From the IMG/VR virus record IMGVR_UViG_3300043427_002842, positions 1 through 39,286 of that record: 39,286 nt of DNA. One strand, 5' to 3'. Position numbers and translations under genes: made by a program. The notes below the pieces were generated by a model, which had not been told where the DNA came from, did no database searches, and saw only the letters and a program-made list of their open reading frames with translations. Of the stretch, positions 38,694 to 39,286 are shown in pieces (position 1 is the stretch's first letter; each line of letters opens with the position of its first letter). This DNA comes from a virus.

Positions 38694-38954
38694 TCAAGGG
38701 TTTTTTGGGAGGATGGGCCATTTTTTTAGGTGCTTGTAGTCCCGCGGTTCGGTCACCGAGGTCTCTTGGTCGCAAATTCCGCAGACGCCTTGGTGCCATG
38801 TGGAGATGTGGTCGGCTGGCATGCCGCGGCCGTAAGCCTCACCGCACGGGCGGCAGATCCACGCAGGGTAGGGCGGCGAGAAGATGTCCTCGTAGTTGCG
38901 CCGGTAGCGGTCGCCATTGACCGGCCGTGGGCTGTCACCCTTGCCGGCGCTCAT
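38694..38954 (-). CDS. Zinc-ribbon-like protein, 86 aa
   Basis: The protein contains PAWICRPCGEAYGR and GVCGICDQETSV, giving two C-x2-C knuckles with a histidine-rich link (HISTWH). It resembles a common phage zinc-ribbon family of unknown function. It overlaps the previous gene by ATGA and ends just before the 10-bp repeat array. Confidence 0.8.
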   Translation of the reverse strand: MSAGKGDSPRPVNGDRYRRNYEDIFSPPYPAWICRPCGEAYGRGMPADHISTWHQGVCGICDQETSVTEPRDYKHLKKWPILPKNP

Positions 38955-39166
38955 AGCGGCTGGTCTGCCATGAGCAGGGCTTCGTGTTTCTCGTTGGCGA
39001 CATCTTCGGACAGCGCGGCGCAGCGCATCAGGGCGCGCTTTAGCCGGTTGTTGCGCTTGATCAGCTCGCGAACCTGCGCCTCAAGAGCGAGTTCGTTGTA
39101 GGCGCCGAAAGCGGGGCCAAAGCCGACTTCTCCGACAACTAGGTCGGGACACATCATGCTGCTCAC
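38951..39166 (-). CDS. Hypothetical protein, 71 aa
   Basis: It starts at GTG (39164-39166), overlapping the stop of the junction gene as GTGA. Product: MSSMMCPDLVVGEVGFGPAF then a coiled coil (ALEAQVRELIKRNNRLKRAL). The shared GTGA with a gene that crosses the window ends supports the circular reading. Confidence 0.7.
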   Translation of the reverse strand: MSSMMCPDLVVGEVGFGPAFGAYNELALEAQVRELIKRNNRLKRALMRCAALSEDVANEKHEALLMADQPL

Positions 39167-39286
39167 GCTGCGGCCCTCCGTTGTTGTCCAATGGCCATGC
39201 GGCCGAAGAGCCATTCCGAGCGGCGGAACCCGGGGTTGTACAGTCCGCGCTTGGCAAGGAATCTGTCGCACGCCTTCTGCATGAGC
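39163..39286 (-). CDS. 3' part of the junction-spanning 115-aa protein (begins at 224)
   Basis: Continuing from base 1, the frame enters at 39286 and reads ALMQKACDRFLAKRGLYNPG, FRRSEWLFGRMAIGQQRRAAA, then TGA at 39163-39165. The frame is kept exactly (two bases at the left end plus one at the right end make one codon). The C-terminal part is compact, with tryptophan and arginine, as expected for a real folded end. Confidence 0.6.
   Translation of the reverse strand, partial: LMQKACDRFLAKRGLYNPGFRRSEWLFGRMAIGQQRRAAA

Noticed and set aside
38617-38799. 60-codon minus-strand frame over the 38662 repeat array
   Set aside because: It overlaps two better supported genes and would translate the repeats.

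Overview
The window reads as the genome of a temperate, short-tailed (podovirus-like) double-stranded DNA phage or plasmid-like prophage, mostly GC-rich. It has one terminase, a portal, a scaffold, a capsid of the SU10/DUF5309 type, gp11/gp12-like tail tube proteins, a beta-helix tail spike and large ejection-type proteins. There is no sheath, baseplate or tape-measure gene. A tyrosine integrase next to a half tRNA gene makes it temperate. The host is not identifiable from the sequence; lipobox proteins and an L,D-transpeptidase-like lysis protein fit a diderm bacterium. The two ends join in frame: a 115-residue gene starts at 224 on the minus strand, runs off base 1, continues at 39286 and stops at 39163. 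The window is therefore probably one complete circular or circularly permuted genome of 39,286 bp.

Layout. Almost everything lies on the minus strand in one dense transcription direction, starting at 4377, passing through base 1/39286 and ending at 7298. In that order come: a regulatory/modification block (4377 to 1), with an excisionase-like HTH protein, small proteins, a cytosine-5 methyltransferase, two HTH proteins and the junction gene; a replication/recombination block (39286 to 34944), with a zinc-ribbon protein, DnaB-type helicase, two PD-(D/E)XK nucleases, a gp2.5-like ssDNA-binding protein and a small HELYH protein; five micro-genes (34947 to 34164); packaging and head genes (34155 to 26824: large terminase, scaffold, capsid, decoration-like protein, portal); fibre, neck and tail genes (26796 to 23031); lysis genes (23010 to 21906); an AT-rich tail-spike region; the tail tube B-like protein; ejection-type proteins with an embedded PAPS-reductase-family enzyme; and a 2,116-residue giant protein. 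Many neighbours overlap by ATGA, GTGA or TAATG, which supports the start choices.

The plus strand holds a short lysogeny module (4508 to 7246): an 85-aa ribbon-helix-helix-like protein, a protein with an internal lipoprotein signal and PEGA-like domain, a 73-aa protein and the integrase. Between the last two sits a minus-strand mini-cassette (5849 to 5653) with its own promoter, strong RBS, 42-aa gene and terminator. Next to it is the candidate attP, the 5' half of a tRNA-Arg(UCU) gene.

The most unusual signal is a family of TTGGCA repeats spaced exactly 10 bp apart. It occurs at several places around the lysogeny switch, in front of the lipoprotein gene, between att and the integrase, and about 35 bp upstream of a gene next to the helicase. 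It looks like a shared operator for a protein that polymerises along one face of the DNA. Also notable are a methyltransferase gene whose repeat-rich half reads in two frames, a gene nested out of frame in the end of the giant gene, and a non-standard head gene order with the portal after the capsid.
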